A stretch of DNA of 35,000 nt, taken from positions 1 through 35,000 of the forward strand of contig CACWYB010000018.1 of assembly GCA_902765005.1 (NCBI GenBank), given 5' to 3'. Within the stretch, counting starts at the first letter, position 1; every line of letters starts with the position of its first letter. A model generated the notes under the pieces. It searched no databases. It worked only from the letters and a program-made list of their open reading frames with translations, and had not been told where the DNA came from. The translations under genes were made by a program, and so were the position numbers. Below, one piece after another: positions 7,575 to 16,550 of this stretch. Source of the DNA: an uncultured Eubacteriales bacterium. GTDB lineage: Bacteria; Bacillota; Clostridia; Christensenellales; CAG-138.

Positions 7575-8375
7575 TCAGGTCTTGTTTTTCGTCGTCCAGA
7601 ACAGGATGCCTTCCGTCATGCTGGCCCAGGAGTAGGCGCTCATATACTCGCCGTGATAGGCGTTGACGGCCTCGCTGTCCCCTGAGTAGAACCGGTACAC
7701 ATCACAATCAAAGGAATTTGGGTCCACGCGCAGAATGCCGCGTTCCATTTGAAGGATCGCCTGTGCGCCATATTTCCGCAGCGTATCCCGGAGGGAACGG
7801 ATGTACACGTCGAGATGCTTCTGCATCCTGCGGTCATAGAGCTGGTCCTCCCAAATGGTGGCACAGAGCTCTGGCCGGGAAACGCCGAACCCCTGTTTGT
7901 CCACCAAAACCGCCAGGATCTCCTTGCTTTTGGCCAGTTTGAAGCTGACAGGCTTGCCGTCAACAAAGACATCGAAGCTCCCAAAGGTCTTGACCATGAT
8001 ATGCTTCGGCACGGGAGCACGGACGCCGCAGGCGTATTCTACCTCAGCCGCCAGCTTTGCCAGGGAAACGGGTTTGAGCAGATACCCCGCCGCATGAACG
8101 GCATAGGCGTCCAGGGCATACTCCCGATAGGCGGTCAGGAACAGCACAATCATCTTAGGATACATCTCCTTGATCCGCGCCGCCAGCGTGATGCCGTCGA
8201 TCCTGGGCATGCTGATGTCCAGCAGGGCGAGATCCGCTGGGTGGTCCTGCAGCCAGTCCAGCGCCTGCTGAGCGTCGGTAAAGCCCTTTGCCTCGTCGAT
8301 CTCGGGAAGCTGCTCGCATTGCTTCAACGTGTATTCTACCGCGAGAGGCTCGTCGTCCACACAGATTGCTTTCAT
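7575..8375 (-). CDS. response regulator with SARP/BTAD-type winged-helix output domain
   Basis: A 266-residue transcription regulator. Residues 1-120 are a receiver domain: acidic pocket VDDEP, phospho-acceptor D53 in LLDISMPR, T81 and K101 in LLKPV. Residues about 127-220 form an OmpR/SARP-like winged helix (VKTFGSFDVFVDGKPVSF at its start, then KSKEILAVLVDKQG and HLDVYIRSLRDTLRKYG), and the C-terminal part (YRFYSGDSEAVNAYHGEYM) resembles the start of a shortened BTAD domain. The kinase gene overlaps its start by 4 bp (ATGA). SARP-type proteins bind direct repeats beside the -35 region; such repeats occur at three nearby promoters. It is therefore the likely activator of the envelope cluster; this link is inferred. 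Confidence 0.88.
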   Translation of the reverse strand: MKAICVDDEPLAVEYTLKQCEQLPEIDEAKGFTDAQQALDWLQDHPADLALLDISMPRIDGITLAARIKEMYPKMIVLFLTAYREYALDAYAVHAAGYLLKPVSLAKLAAEVEYACGVRAPVPKHIMVKTFGSFDVFVDGKPVSFKLAKSKEILAVLVDKQGFGVSRPELCATIWEDQLYDRRMQKHLDVYIRSLRDTLRKYGAQAILQMERGILRVDPNSFDCDVYRFYSGDSEAVNAYHGEYMSAYSWASMTEGILFWTTKNKT

Positions 8376-9646
8376 TTTCCCGCCTCCTTGCTTCCTCTTT
8401 GAGACCCGTCGGGAAACAGCAGGGCGATGGAGGTACCCTTTCCGATCTCACTGGTCAGGACCAGCTCCCCACCGCACATCTGTTCTACCCGTTCCTTCAC
8501 GTTCCGAATGCCGATATGCAGTTCCTCCGTGGACGGCTGCTGCTTCGGATCGAAGCCCACGCCGTTGTCCGTCACCGTGACCCGATGCCCACCGGCTTCA
8601 CGGGCGGTGGAAACGGTCACCAGCCCGTTCTCCCGGCTGCGGACCCCGTGGCGGATGGCGTTCTCCACCAGGGGCTGTATGGTCAGGGCCGGGACCTCGA
8701 AGTCCGCGTCCTCGATCCGGTATTCCACCTGTATGTTAGGGAACCGTTGCTTCTCGATCTCGGCGTACAGCCGGGTATGCTCCAGCTCCTTGGACACGGG
8801 GATCAGGTCCGTCTGGCTCAGGGACTCCAGATTCTGCCGAAGATAGGCGCTGAAATCCTCCAGCGTTCGCTCCGCCAGGGGGGAATCCTTGGCATACAGG
8901 GCGCGGATGGTGTTCAGCGCGTTGAACAGGAAGTGGGGCTGGATCTGCGTCATCATGATCCGGATGCGCTGAGCCGCCATAAGATCCCGCTCATGTTCAC
9001 GGACAAACTGTATGTGGAGCCAAACATAATAGAACACGCTGCCCACGATGATGGCGATGGTCAAAAAAGAAATGGGCTGTTGGTCTTCCTTGATGCTGTA
9101 ATCCAATCGTATGGAAGCGACGATCGACACGATCACCAGGATCGGTATCCAGCCGTCCCGCCGTCCGGCGCTCCGGAGTCTTCGAAGCGACTGTGCGAGG
9201 AGGCTCGCCAACAGGATTATGCTTGTTACGAGGCAGGCATATCCGAGAGGACCGGAGTGATAATAGTTCCACTGATCTATCCAAAAGCTGACAGGGGAAA
9301 ACAGCGCGGTCAAATAGACCGCTGTGTTGAGGCCCGCCAACACCCACCAGTACCAGCGTTTCCCCCGGGGCTGAACGATATACAGGAACAGGATCAGGAT
9401 GACTGGGCGAACGGCATATCCATAGATGGATACGATCGTCCGGAGCATGGGCTGCGGCTGCCCGACGGCCAGGGCATAATCCCAATAATTCTGCGCGATC
9501 AGCGTCAGGCACAAGGCTGCGATGACCAGCATGGTCCGTCGATATTCCCGCCGGATATAGGGATCGATCAGCACGATGAACGCAAGACCCAGCAGCAACA
9601 GCAGCAGAGGAAACAGCACAGCCAGCATGCTGATATCCATGGCCAT
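8372..9646 (-). CDS. LytS/YehU-type sensor histidine kinase
   Basis: A 424-residue kinase. The N-terminal half has about six membrane helices and no obvious extracellular sensor domain, so the signal is probably sensed in or near the membrane. Then follows the His_kinase (PF06580) type core: QIQPHFLFNALNTI with phospho-acceptor H238, the N-box region LTIQPLVENAIRHG, and DNGVGFDP plus GIRNVKERV for ATP binding. Such kinases usually pair with LytTR regulators; here the partner has a SARP-like output instead. The stop overlaps the regulator start by ATGA. ATG 9646 is preceded by AAAGGA at about 9 bp; ATG 9640 is possible. A good sigma-A promoter precedes it. Confidence 0.92.
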   Translation of the reverse strand: MAMDISMLAVLFPLLLLLLGLAFIVLIDPYIRREYRRTMLVIAALCLTLIAQNYWDYALAVGQPQPMLRTIVSIYGYAVRPVILILFLYIVQPRGKRWYWWVLAGLNTAVYLTALFSPVSFWIDQWNYYHSGPLGYACLVTSIILLASLLAQSLRRLRSAGRRDGWIPILVIVSIVASIRLDYSIKEDQQPISFLTIAIIVGSVFYYVWLHIQFVREHERDLMAAQRIRIMMTQIQPHFLFNALNTIRALYAKDSPLAERTLEDFSAYLRQNLESLSQTDLIPVSKELEHTRLYAEIEKQRFPNIQVEYRIEDADFEVPALTIQPLVENAIRHGVRSRENGLVTVSTAREAGGHRVTVTDNGVGFDPKQQPSTEELHIGIRNVKERVEQMCGGELVLTSEIGKGTSIALLFPDGSQRGSKEAGK

Positions 9647-9682
9647 ACGCTCACATCCTTTCCGGCGTCCTGTTTTTTAACT

Positions 9683-9711
9683 ATTGTATCGGAATGACCG
9701 GATATTTTCAA
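9683..9711 (-). promoter_or_regulatory. sigma-A promoter for the kinase/regulator operon
   Basis: Minus strand: TTGAAA (9711-9706), 17 bp, TACAAT (9688-9683). A single half-site TTTAGGACA lies upstream at 9748-9740 and could allow autoregulation, which is speculative. Confidence 0.7.
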
Positions 9712-9770
9712 GACGGATCATGATAACTACCGGTCGACTTGTCCTAAAAAAATATATAAAAAAGTAGATT

Positions 9771-9805
9771 CTTTGGGACATCCTTTGGACAACGCCTGCT
9801 ATACT
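9771..9805 (+). promoter_or_regulatory. direct-repeat activator site and promoter for the secreted SH3 protein
   Basis: CTTTGGGACA (9771-9780), 2 bp, CTTTGGACA (9783-9791), 8 bp, TATACT (9800-9805). The hexamer at the -35 distance (GACATC) is non-consensus, so activation is expected to be needed. Confidence 0.82.
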
Positions 9806-9836
9806 TAGTGGAATTAAAAAAGGGGGGATATGCTGT

Positions 9837-11000
9837 ATGAACAGAGTTGTAAAGAAAGTATTGATCTGGTGCATGCTGCTGGCTCTGCTGCTGCCCGTGC
9901 TGGCGTCCACCGTGCCGGTGGCCCTGGCGGATTCCGGATGCGACATGTATGTGAAGACCGACAACGGCAAGGACCTGACCGTCCGTGCCGAGCCCAACGG
10001 AGAATCCCAATCTTTGGGCAAGTTGCAATATGGCCAGAGAGTCTGGTGGGATTGGTCCTACGCCGGCAACGACGGCTGGTCCAGGATCGCGTTTGGCGCC
10101 AACAACTGGGGCTATGTGCAGAGTCGCTATCTGGTCAGCGAAGATCCCGGCCCTTATGTGAAACCTACCAAAGCCCCCGCCACACCCAAGCCCACCTCGA
10201 ACGCCAAGAAGGAAGCGGAGGAACTCAAGAAAAAGCAGGCGGAACTGGACAAGGAGCTCAAGAGCGAAAAGGAAGTGACCCCCTACTACGTGGAGGTCCG
10301 GACCAAGCGGTCCACGGGTTGGGTCAACTTCCGCGTAGGCCCCTCCACAATCACTTCGAAGATAACTTCTTTCCCCTCCGGCAAGGAACTCATCGTCCTT
10401 GGTGAAACCAAGAACTGGCTGCGGGCCCGTGACCCGGAAACCAACAAGGTGGGCTATATCTATGGGAACTACACGGCCAAGCTGAACAAGCAGGTGATCA
10501 CCGCTGAGACCACCGACGGCACTCAGAAGCTGGGCAAACTGAACGTTAACGGCGAATTTGAGCTAACCTGCAAGATCCCGGAGAGCTATAAGCTCCAGGT
10601 GGTAGAACTGCGGGGTGAGAGCATCATCGCCTCCGTCACCTCCGACGACATCACCAAGCCCCAGATGTACCTCTCCATTGCCTATGACGAGCTCTATGGG
10701 GATGTGGATCGGATGAACGATCTGTCTGACGAAGATCTGGCCGTCCTGGAGGAGAGTTACTCCTCGGAGTATGAGGTGGAGATCGAATACCGGCAGACCG
10801 GTCACGGCACCAAGCTCATGATGGTCAAAGAGATCGGCGGCAAAGAGAGCTTTGTGGACTTCCTCTCCATCTATAAGGGATATCTGGTGGAGTTCAACCT
10901 GACGCCTAACCCCAATTTGGCCAATCCGGTGCTGACAGAGGAGCAGATCCAGATGTGCATCGACTTTTTGACCAACGTGGACTTCAACCCCGTGCAGTAA
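9837..11000 (+). CDS. secreted protein with two SH3-like domains
   Basis: A 387-residue exported protein. Residues 1-31 are a signal peptide (VVKKVLIWCMLLALLLPVLA, cleavage near VALA). SH3b-like domain 1 covers about 37-100 (TVRAEPNGESQSLGKLQYGQ, WGYVQSRYL). A Pro/Lys linker with a short charged coiled coil (EAEELKKKQAELDKELK) leads to SH3b-like domain 2 at about 150-215 (GWVNFRVGPSTITSKITSFP, GYIYGNY). The C-terminal 170 residues are unassigned. Bacterial SH3 domains often bind cell-wall peptides, so a wall-associated or wall-sensing role is likely. Ribosome site AGGGGGG. It is transcribed from a direct-repeat promoter and ends in a strong terminator, so it is a single-gene unit. Confidence 0.85.
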   Translation: MNRVVKKVLIWCMLLALLLPVLASTVPVALADSGCDMYVKTDNGKDLTVRAEPNGESQSLGKLQYGQRVWWDWSYAGNDGWSRIAFGANNWGYVQSRYLVSEDPGPYVKPTKAPATPKPTSNAKKEAEELKKKQAELDKELKSEKEVTPYYVEVRTKRSTGWVNFRVGPSTITSKITSFPSGKELIVLGETKNWLRARDPETNKVGYIYGNYTAKLNKQVITAETTDGTQKLGKLNVNGEFELTCKIPESYKLQVVELRGESIIASVTSDDITKPQMYLSIAYDELYGDVDRMNDLSDEDLAVLEESYSSEYEVEIEYRQTGHGTKLMMVKEIGGKESFVDFLSIYKGYLVEFNLTPNPNLANPVLTEEQIQMCIDFLTNVDFNPVQ

Positions 11001-11020
11001 TACGGACAGATGATATTTGC

Positions 11021-11053
11021 GGGAGGCCCCTTCACAGGGGCCTCCCGCTTTTT
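11021..11053 (+). terminator. intrinsic terminator after the SH3 protein
   Basis: GGGAGGCCCC and GGGGCCTCCC form a perfect 10-bp stem over TTCACA, followed by GC and five T residues. Confidence 0.92.
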
Positions 11054-11090
11054 GATTTCCAGCGACTACGGGTTCGGATGGACTGCTTTT

Positions 11091-11124
11091 CTTTGGACAT
11101 TCTTTGGACAGATGCTGGTATGAT
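11091..11124 (+). promoter_or_regulatory. direct-repeat activator site and promoter for the envelope operon
   Basis: Two identical copies of CTTTGGACA (11091-11099 and 11102-11110), 8 bp, TATGAT (11119-11124). This is the best match of the three sites. It would give a leader of about 110 nt before the GAF-ABC gene. Confidence 0.85.
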
Positions 11125-11170
11125 TATCATGGTATAGAAGTATCCTGCGTTTTTTTGACGACAAGGCCTA

Positions 11171-11211
11171 TACCGGATATTCACTCGCGGCAGCTCCGTG
11201 GAGCCGGTTGA
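11171..11211 (+). repeat. dispersed repeat, copy 1 (in the leader of the GAF-ABC gene)
   Basis: A block around CGGATATTCA...CGCGGCAGC...CCGTGGAGC recurs at about 21925-21963 with a few differences. Both copies lie about 30-70 bp before an ATG that begins a similar short peptide. Its nature is unknown. Confidence 0.6.
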
Positions 11212-11243
11212 ACGAAGAAGCATTTTGACTGGAGATACTGATC

Positions 11244-12464
11244 ATGGCAGAAGAAAAGCGGTTCGCCAAGGCAACCTGGCAGATCATGGAACAGCTTTTG
11301 GAGGTGGATAGCCTGGATGACGCCCTTTCGGGGAGCCTGGAGATCATCGTGACCACCCTGAACAGTGAAGCGGGGGCCATCTGGCTGCTGGACCCTAAAA
11401 CGGATCGGTTGAGCCCCCTGTATCACACCGGGTCGGCGGATATTTCCAACATCACCGTGGAGAACGGTCAGGGCATCGAAGGGCTCGTCACGAAAACGGG
11501 CAAATCCACCATGGTCACCGACGCGGCTGTGGATGCCCGGTTTGACGGCACCGTGTTCGACGACAACGGTCTCACGACCCGGACCATGATCTGCGTGCCC
11601 CTGAACAACCTTCACGACGTCATTGGCTGCGTCCAGATCGTCAACAAGAAGGATGGGAGTCTGTACGACGAAGAGGAGCTGCAGCTCTGCGAGCGCATGG
11701 CCGTCCTGGCGGCCATCACCATCGACGAGAAGGGGCTCGCCGTGGACCTCGGTGAGAAAAAGGAGGTCCTGGCGGTTCTGAAGAACGTGACCAAGGAATT
11801 CCCCTCCGGCGACGGTATGCTGAAAGTTTTGAAGGGCGTAAATCTGGAGATCTACAAGAACGAGTTCGTGGTGGTGCTGGGCGAGTCCGGCTGCGGCAAG
11901 TCCACCATGATGAACATCGTGGGCGGCATGGACTTTCTGACCGACGGCACGCTGACCATCGAGGGGAGGGACTTCTCCCATCCCACGGACGCGGAGCTCA
12001 CCAAATACCGCCGAGAGTACATCGGCTTTATCTTCCAGGCCTACAACCTGATGCCCAATTTGACGGCCCTCGAGAACGTGCAGTTCATCGCGGAGCTGGT
12101 GAAGGACCCCATGGACCCTCGGGAGGCCATCGAGAAGGTGGGCCTAAGTGACCGAGCCAACAACTATCCCGGCCAGATGTCAGGCGGCCAGCAGCAGCGG
12201 GTGTCCATCGCCCGGGCCATCGTGAAGCGGCCCAAGCTCATATTGGCGGACGAGCCTACGGCGGCCCTCGACTACACGACCAGCATTGAGGTGCTGTCCG
12301 TGGTGGAGGATATCGTGCGCCAGCAGGGGGCCACGGTCATGATGGTCACCCACAACTCGGTGATCGCCAGGATGGCCGACCGGGTGGTGAAGGTCAGGGG
12401 CGGCCGCATCGCCAGCATCAAGAGGAATCTGCACCCGGTCCACGCAAAGGACCTGGTCTGGTGA
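11244..12464 (+). CDS. GAF domain fused to a MacB/LolD-type ABC ATPase
   Basis: A 406-residue fusion. Residues about 8-165 are a GAF domain ([51 protein letters not shown]). Residues about 175-400 are an ABC ATPase of the MacB/LolD/FtsE class: Walker [10 protein letters not shown] (213-221), Q-loop FIFQAYNL, signature MSGGQQQR, Walker [13 protein letters not shown] and H-loop VTHN. The GAF domain could bind a small ligand and gate ATP hydrolysis; this is inference. The partner permease starts 4 bp downstream. It is the first gene of a likely operon to 21887, started by the direct-repeat promoter. ATG 11244 lies after GGAGA, about 9 bp away. Confidence 0.92.
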   Translation: MAEEKRFAKATWQIMEQLLEVDSLDDALSGSLEIIVTTLNSEAGAIWLLDPKTDRLSPLYHTGSADISNITVENGQGIEGLVTKTGKSTMVTDAAVDARFDGTVFDDNGLTTRTMICVPLNNLHDVIGCVQIVNKKDGSLYDEEELQLCERMAVLAAITIDEKGLAVDLGEKKEVLAVLKNVTKEFPSGDGMLKVLKGVNLEIYKNEFVVVLGESGCGKSTMMNIVGGMDFLTDGTLTIEGRDFSHPTDAELTKYRREYIGFIFQAYNLMPNLTALENVQFIAELVKDPMDPREAIEKVGLSDRANNYPGQMSGGQQQRVSIARAIVKRPKLILADEPTAALDYTTSIEVLSVVEDIVRQQGATVMMVTHNSVIARMADRVVKVRGGRIASIKRNLHPVHAKDLVW

Positions 12465-12468
12465 GCCT

Positions 12469-15003
12469 ATGAAGAGGACTCAGAGAAAAGATGCGTGGCG
12501 GAACATACGAAAGCAAGGCGTTTCCTTTGCTTCCATCATCGTGATCGCCCTGCTGGGGGTGGCCGCCTTTCTGAGCATCAGCTACTCTGCCGAAGCCATG
12601 AAGGTAAACGGCTCCGCGGCGTATGATGCGCTGCATTTTCGGGATCTGGAGGTCGTCTCCACTCTCCTGCTGACGGAGGACGATCTCGAATGCCTCCGAA
12701 ACACGGAAGGCGTATCCGATGTGGAGCCTCTTTGGCAGACGGGCGCCAACGCATACATCAACGGTCATCGGGAGGGAGCCGCCGTGATCACGGTGACGGA
12801 GCGCCTGAACCGACCCATCCTCGTGGAGGGACGGCTGCCCGAGACCTTGACGGAGTGCGCCGTTGAAAAGCGGCTGGCCGAAAAGGCGGGCTGGCACTTG
12901 GGGGATACGGTCGAATGGCTGGAGATGACGGAGAGCACCGGCCGGTTTTTCCTGGGGGTCGAAGCGCTTTCGATCACAGGTATCGTGGAGCATCCCGATC
13001 ATGTCAATCTCAACGTGCCGGACGTCCTGTACATATTGGTCAATCGGGACGCCTTCGACCACGAAGCCATGAAAAACTGCTGTATGAAGGCCCTCATCGA
13101 GGTGGATACGCCTGCGGGCATGGATCGCTTTTCAGCAGGCTACCAGGCAGCGGTGCAGGCCGTGCGGGAACGGATCGAAGCGTTGGCCTCCACGAGAGCG
13201 CCTTTGCGGGACAACCAGGTGCGGCAGCAGGCCTATGGGGAGCTGGACGAGGCCGAGACCAATTATGCCGCGTATCTGGAGGAGGTCTCCGCCTCGGGAG
13301 AGCGCACCCGGGAAGAGATCGACGAAAGCAGGGACTTCTTTGTCCGATCCTTAGCCGACCAACGCAGAGAGGTGGACGAGATGGCCCCCTGCCGCTGGAT
13401 CGTTTTGGACAGCAGAGGCAACACCAGCTTCGTCCAGCTGAACACCTCCAGCAAAAACCTGGCCAGCCTGCAGATGACCTTCTCCATGCTGTTTGTGGTC
13501 ATCGGCGCCCTGGTCATCTACGCCACCGTCAGCAAGATGGTGGACGAGCAGCGAACGTTGGTAGGCGTCACCAAGGCTCTTGGCTTCTTCAACAGGGAGG
13601 TATTCGCCAAGTATCTGCTCTTCGGGCTGCTTGCCACGGTCCTTGGAACGTTCCTGGGCATCCTGCTGGCCCGCTTCTGGATAGAAGGCTTCGTCCTTAA
13701 CGGCTACAATATTTATTTCACGATCGACTTAAGACAGCCCCGGATGTTTCTTAAGCCAACGCTGATCGTGATCCTCGGCGGCGTATTCCTGGCAGTGGCT
13801 GCGGTGACCTTCGCCTGCCTGCGGCTGGTGCGGATGCCCGCTATCCGGCTCATGCAAGCTCCGGTGCCCAAGGGCAGGAACAAAACTGTACGCACCCAAA
13901 AGCATGTGCTGTCCCTGTATTCCCGCCTGGTCCTGCTCAATATCCGCACGGACATCAAGCGGGTGCTGGTGACCGTGGTGAGCGTGGCCGGCTGCTGTAC
14001 GCTGGTGGTCATCGGCTTCACCCTCAAGTATTCCATCGACAAATGCATGGAGAAGCAGTACACCGAAGTGGTGCAGTACGACGGACGGATCAGGGTCGAT
14101 TACGCCGGAGATGTGGAGGAAGAGCTGATCTCCTCCGGCGTGGAGTATGTGCCGCTGTACGACGGGAACGTGACCTTCCGCATTCGGGATGTGGATATGG
14201 GCGAGCTCCTTTGCGGGGACATCGCGGCCATCGAAACCATGTTCCGGCTGAACGACTGGCAGACCGGCGAGCCCCTGGCGCCCACAGACGAAGGCATCTA
14301 TATCCAGCGGCGGCTGGCTGAAATCTATGATCTGACTGTCGGAAGCGAATTTGAAATGACCCTGAACGGCACGCAAACCATCACGGTCCGAGTGGCGGGC
14401 GTCTTTGAAAACTACCTGGGCCGGACCATGGCCATGAGCCCCGGCTATTACGAGGCCTTGTGTGGGGAAACACCCCAAAGCAACGCATTCTTCGTGCGGT
14501 TCGGCGACGTCGACCGGGAGGCCCTGCTATCCGAGCTTGACGAGACGCTGGGCTTTGTGGAGCATACCCCCGCTGACGAGGGCAAGGCCATGTTCAAAGC
14601 CGCCACCTCCGTCATCAACGCAGTGGTGGCGCTGTTCATCTTTATGGCGGCGGTCATGGCCGGGGTGGTGCTTTTGAATCTAACCAACATCTATATCCTG
14701 CAGAAGAAGCGGGAGCTGACCGTCATGCGAATAAACGGCTTCACCACCAAGGAGGTCATCGCCTATGTGACCAGGGAGACGGTGATCACCACCATCCTGG
14801 GCATCATACTAGGGTTGATCTTCGGTTCCGCCATCGGCTATCGGATCGTTCGGGCCCTGGAGCAATCCTTCTACCGCCTGGAGCGAAGCATCTGCTTCTC
14901 GGGCTGGCTGTACGCGGCGATCATGACGGTGTTCTTCACCGTCATCGTCAACATCATCGCCCTCAGAAAGGTAAAGGACCTCAAGCTCACCGACGTGGCT
15001 TAA
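12469..15003 (+). CDS. FtsX-like ABC transporter permease (MacB/ABC3 type)
   Basis: An 844-residue permease with eight predicted helices (about residues 17-40, 330-354, 381-404, 431-455, 498-518, 715-745, 771-793, 812-834). Each half has a large extracytoplasmic domain after its first helix, then three helices with the FtsX pattern (GVTKALGFFNREVF and VMRINGFTTKEVIAYV). A helical, charged segment at about 245-305 (ELDEAETNYAAYLEEV) lies in the first extracytoplasmic domain. Such fused permeases extrude lipoproteins, peptides or antibiotics, or transmit mechanical force to wall hydrolases. It works with the GAF-ABC ATPase 4 bp upstream. Substrate unknown. Confidence 0.9.
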   Translation: MKRTQRKDAWRNIRKQGVSFASIIVIALLGVAAFLSISYSAEAMKVNGSAAYDALHFRDLEVVSTLLLTEDDLECLRNTEGVSDVEPLWQTGANAYINGHREGAAVITVTERLNRPILVEGRLPETLTECAVEKRLAEKAGWHLGDTVEWLEMTESTGRFFLGVEALSITGIVEHPDHVNLNVPDVLYILVNRDAFDHEAMKNCCMKALIEVDTPAGMDRFSAGYQAAVQAVRERIEALASTRAPLRDNQVRQQAYGELDEAETNYAAYLEEVSASGERTREEIDESRDFFVRSLADQRREVDEMAPCRWIVLDSRGNTSFVQLNTSSKNLASLQMTFSMLFVVIGALVIYATVSKMVDEQRTLVGVTKALGFFNREVFAKYLLFGLLATVLGTFLGILLARFWIEGFVLNGYNIYFTIDLRQPRMFLKPTLIVILGGVFLAVAAVTFACLRLVRMPAIRLMQAPVPKGRNKTVRTQKHVLSLYSRLVLLNIRTDIKRVLVTVVSVAGCCTLVVIGFTLKYSIDKCMEKQYTEVVQYDGRIRVDYAGDVEEELISSGVEYVPLYDGNVTFRIRDVDMGELLCGDIAAIETMFRLNDWQTGEPLAPTDEGIYIQRRLAEIYDLTVGSEFEMTLNGTQTITVRVAGVFENYLGRTMAMSPGYYEALCGETPQSNAFFVRFGDVDREALLSELDETLGFVEHTPADEGKAMFKAATSVINAVVALFIFMAAVMAGVVLLNLTNIYILQKKRELTVMRINGFTTKEVIAYVTRETVITTILGIILGLIFGSAIGYRIVRALEQSFYRLERSICFSGWLYAAIMTVFFTVIVNIIALRKVKDLKLTDVA

Positions 15004-15034
15004 CCATTGTCGCTACATACAGGAGGAATGGTGT

Positions 15035-16531
15035 ATGCTCTACGAAAGGACCACTTGGCGTGCGGACATGATCCGGTGCACCTTGTGCAAGGATGCGCTC
15101 TGCTCCGCTGCCTGTAGCAAACTGGACCCGGCAGGATTCCTCCGAAGCATCTGGTTCGACAACGAGAAGGTCGCCGCGGCCCGGCTGCCGGAAGAAAATC
15201 CCTGTCTCGGCTGCGATGCCCCCTGCGAGGCGGCCTGCGTTCGCGCCCGTCAGGTCCCCATCCGGGCGCTGATGCTGCGGCTGTATGACGAGGTGAAGCC
15301 GGAGCTGGAGGTGCCTTTGCCCCGGGACGAGGGCCTTCTTACAACGGACCTGTGCGGCGTGCCGCTGGAAAACCCCTTCCTGCTGTCCTCATCCGTGGTG
15401 GCCAGCACCTACGACATGTGTGCCCGAGCCTTCGAGGCGGGCTGGGCCGGGGCCTGCTTCAAGACAATCTGCTCCTTTGATATCCATGAGGCATCCCCCC
15501 GCTTCTCCGCTATCACCGGGGACAACGGGGCCATCATCGGCTTCAAGAACATCGAGCAGCTGTCCGACCACAGTGTGGCGGAGAACATGGACATCTTCCG
15601 GCAACTGAAGAAGAACTATCCCACCAAGTTCATCCTGGCCTCCATCATGGGCCAGAACGAGACAGAGTGGGAGGAGCTCTCCCGCCTCTGCGAGGAGAAC
15701 GGAGCCGACGCCATCGAACTCAACTTCTCCTGTCCCAACATGATGGACGACGGCCTTGGCTCTGACATTGGCCAGGTCCCCGAGTTAGTGGAGCGATTCA
15801 CCGCCGCCGCCCGGCGGGGGACGAAGATACCGATCCTCGCTAAGCTCACCCCCAACGTGGCTGCCATGTCCCCTGCGGCGGAGGCGGCAAAGCGGGGCGG
15901 GGCCGACGGCATTGCCGCCATCAACACCATCAAGAGCATCATGGGTGTGAACCCCCATACCTACGTGTCCGCGCCACCGGTCCACGGCATGTCCGCCGTG
16001 GGTGGGTACAGCGGCAACGCCGTGAAACCCATCGCGCTTCGGTTCATCGCGGAGCTGGCGCAGAACCGGAAGCTCGCAGGCATGCACCTTTCCGCCATGG
16101 GCGGCGTGGAGACCTGGCTGGACGCCCTCGAATTCATCCTCCTGGGCGCGGGCAGCATCCAGGTCACCACGGCTGTCATGCAGTACGGCTACCGGATTAT
16201 CGACGATCTCAAGGCAGGGCTTGCCTATTACCTGGCGGAGAAGGGGTTCTCTCGCGTGGGCGAGGCCCGGGGGCTGGCGTTGGATTCCGTCAGCGACACC
16301 ACGGAGGTGCTCGAGCGGGATACGGCGATCTTCCCCAAGTTTCACCGGGAGCGGTGCATCGGCTGTGGTCGGTGCGTCATCTCCTGCGCAGACGGCGGCC
16401 ATCAGGCCATCCGGCTGGACGAAAACCGACGGCCCCTGCTGAATGGTCAGAAATGCGTAGGCTGTCACCTGTGCGTGCTGGTCTGCCCACAGAAGGCCAT
16501 CAAATCCAGCCGCAAGCGGATAAAAAGATAA
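15035..16531 (+). CDS. PreA-like dihydropyrimidine dehydrogenase / DHOD-type flavoprotein with iron-sulfur domains at both ends
   Basis: A 498-residue cytoplasmic flavoenzyme. Residues 1-97 hold Cys motifs (CTLCKDALCSAAC and CLGCDAPCEAAC) like the N-terminal cluster domain of dihydropyrimidine dehydrogenase. Residues about 105-420 are a dihydroorotate-dehydrogenase-type FMN barrel with active-site Cys233 in NFSCPN and the pieces AKLTPNV and GGVETWLDALEFILLGA. The C-terminus has two 4Fe-4S motifs (CIGCGRCVISC and CVGCHLCVLVCP). It resembles PreA, which reduces uracil/thymine with PreT; the FAD/NADH subunit is not in the window, so the electron donor is unknown. AGGAGG lies 8 bp before the start. 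Its place in an envelope operon is unexplained. Confidence 0.82.
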   Translation: MLYERTTWRADMIRCTLCKDALCSAACSKLDPAGFLRSIWFDNEKVAAARLPEENPCLGCDAPCEAACVRARQVPIRALMLRLYDEVKPELEVPLPRDEGLLTTDLCGVPLENPFLLSSSVVASTYDMCARAFEAGWAGACFKTICSFDIHEASPRFSAITGDNGAIIGFKNIEQLSDHSVAENMDIFRQLKKNYPTKFILASIMGQNETEWEELSRLCEENGADAIELNFSCPNMMDDGLGSDIGQVPELVERFTAAARRGTKIPILAKLTPNVAAMSPAAEAAKRGGADGIAAINTIKSIMGVNPHTYVSAPPVHGMSAVGGYSGNAVKPIALRFIAELAQNRKLAGMHLSAMGGVETWLDALEFILLGAGSIQVTTAVMQYGYRIIDDLKAGLAYYLAEKGFSRVGEARGLALDSVSDTTEVLERDTAIFPKFHRERCIGCGRCVISCADGGHQAIRLDENRRPLLNGQKCVGCHLCVLVCPQKAIKSSRKRIKR

Positions 16532-16550
16532 TAATGTGGGGGTAGAAATC

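Noticed and set aside
13395-13415. A further TTTGGACA half-site inside the permease gene
   Set aside because: No second copy at 11 bp and no -10 at the right distance; it is a chance match in coding sequence.
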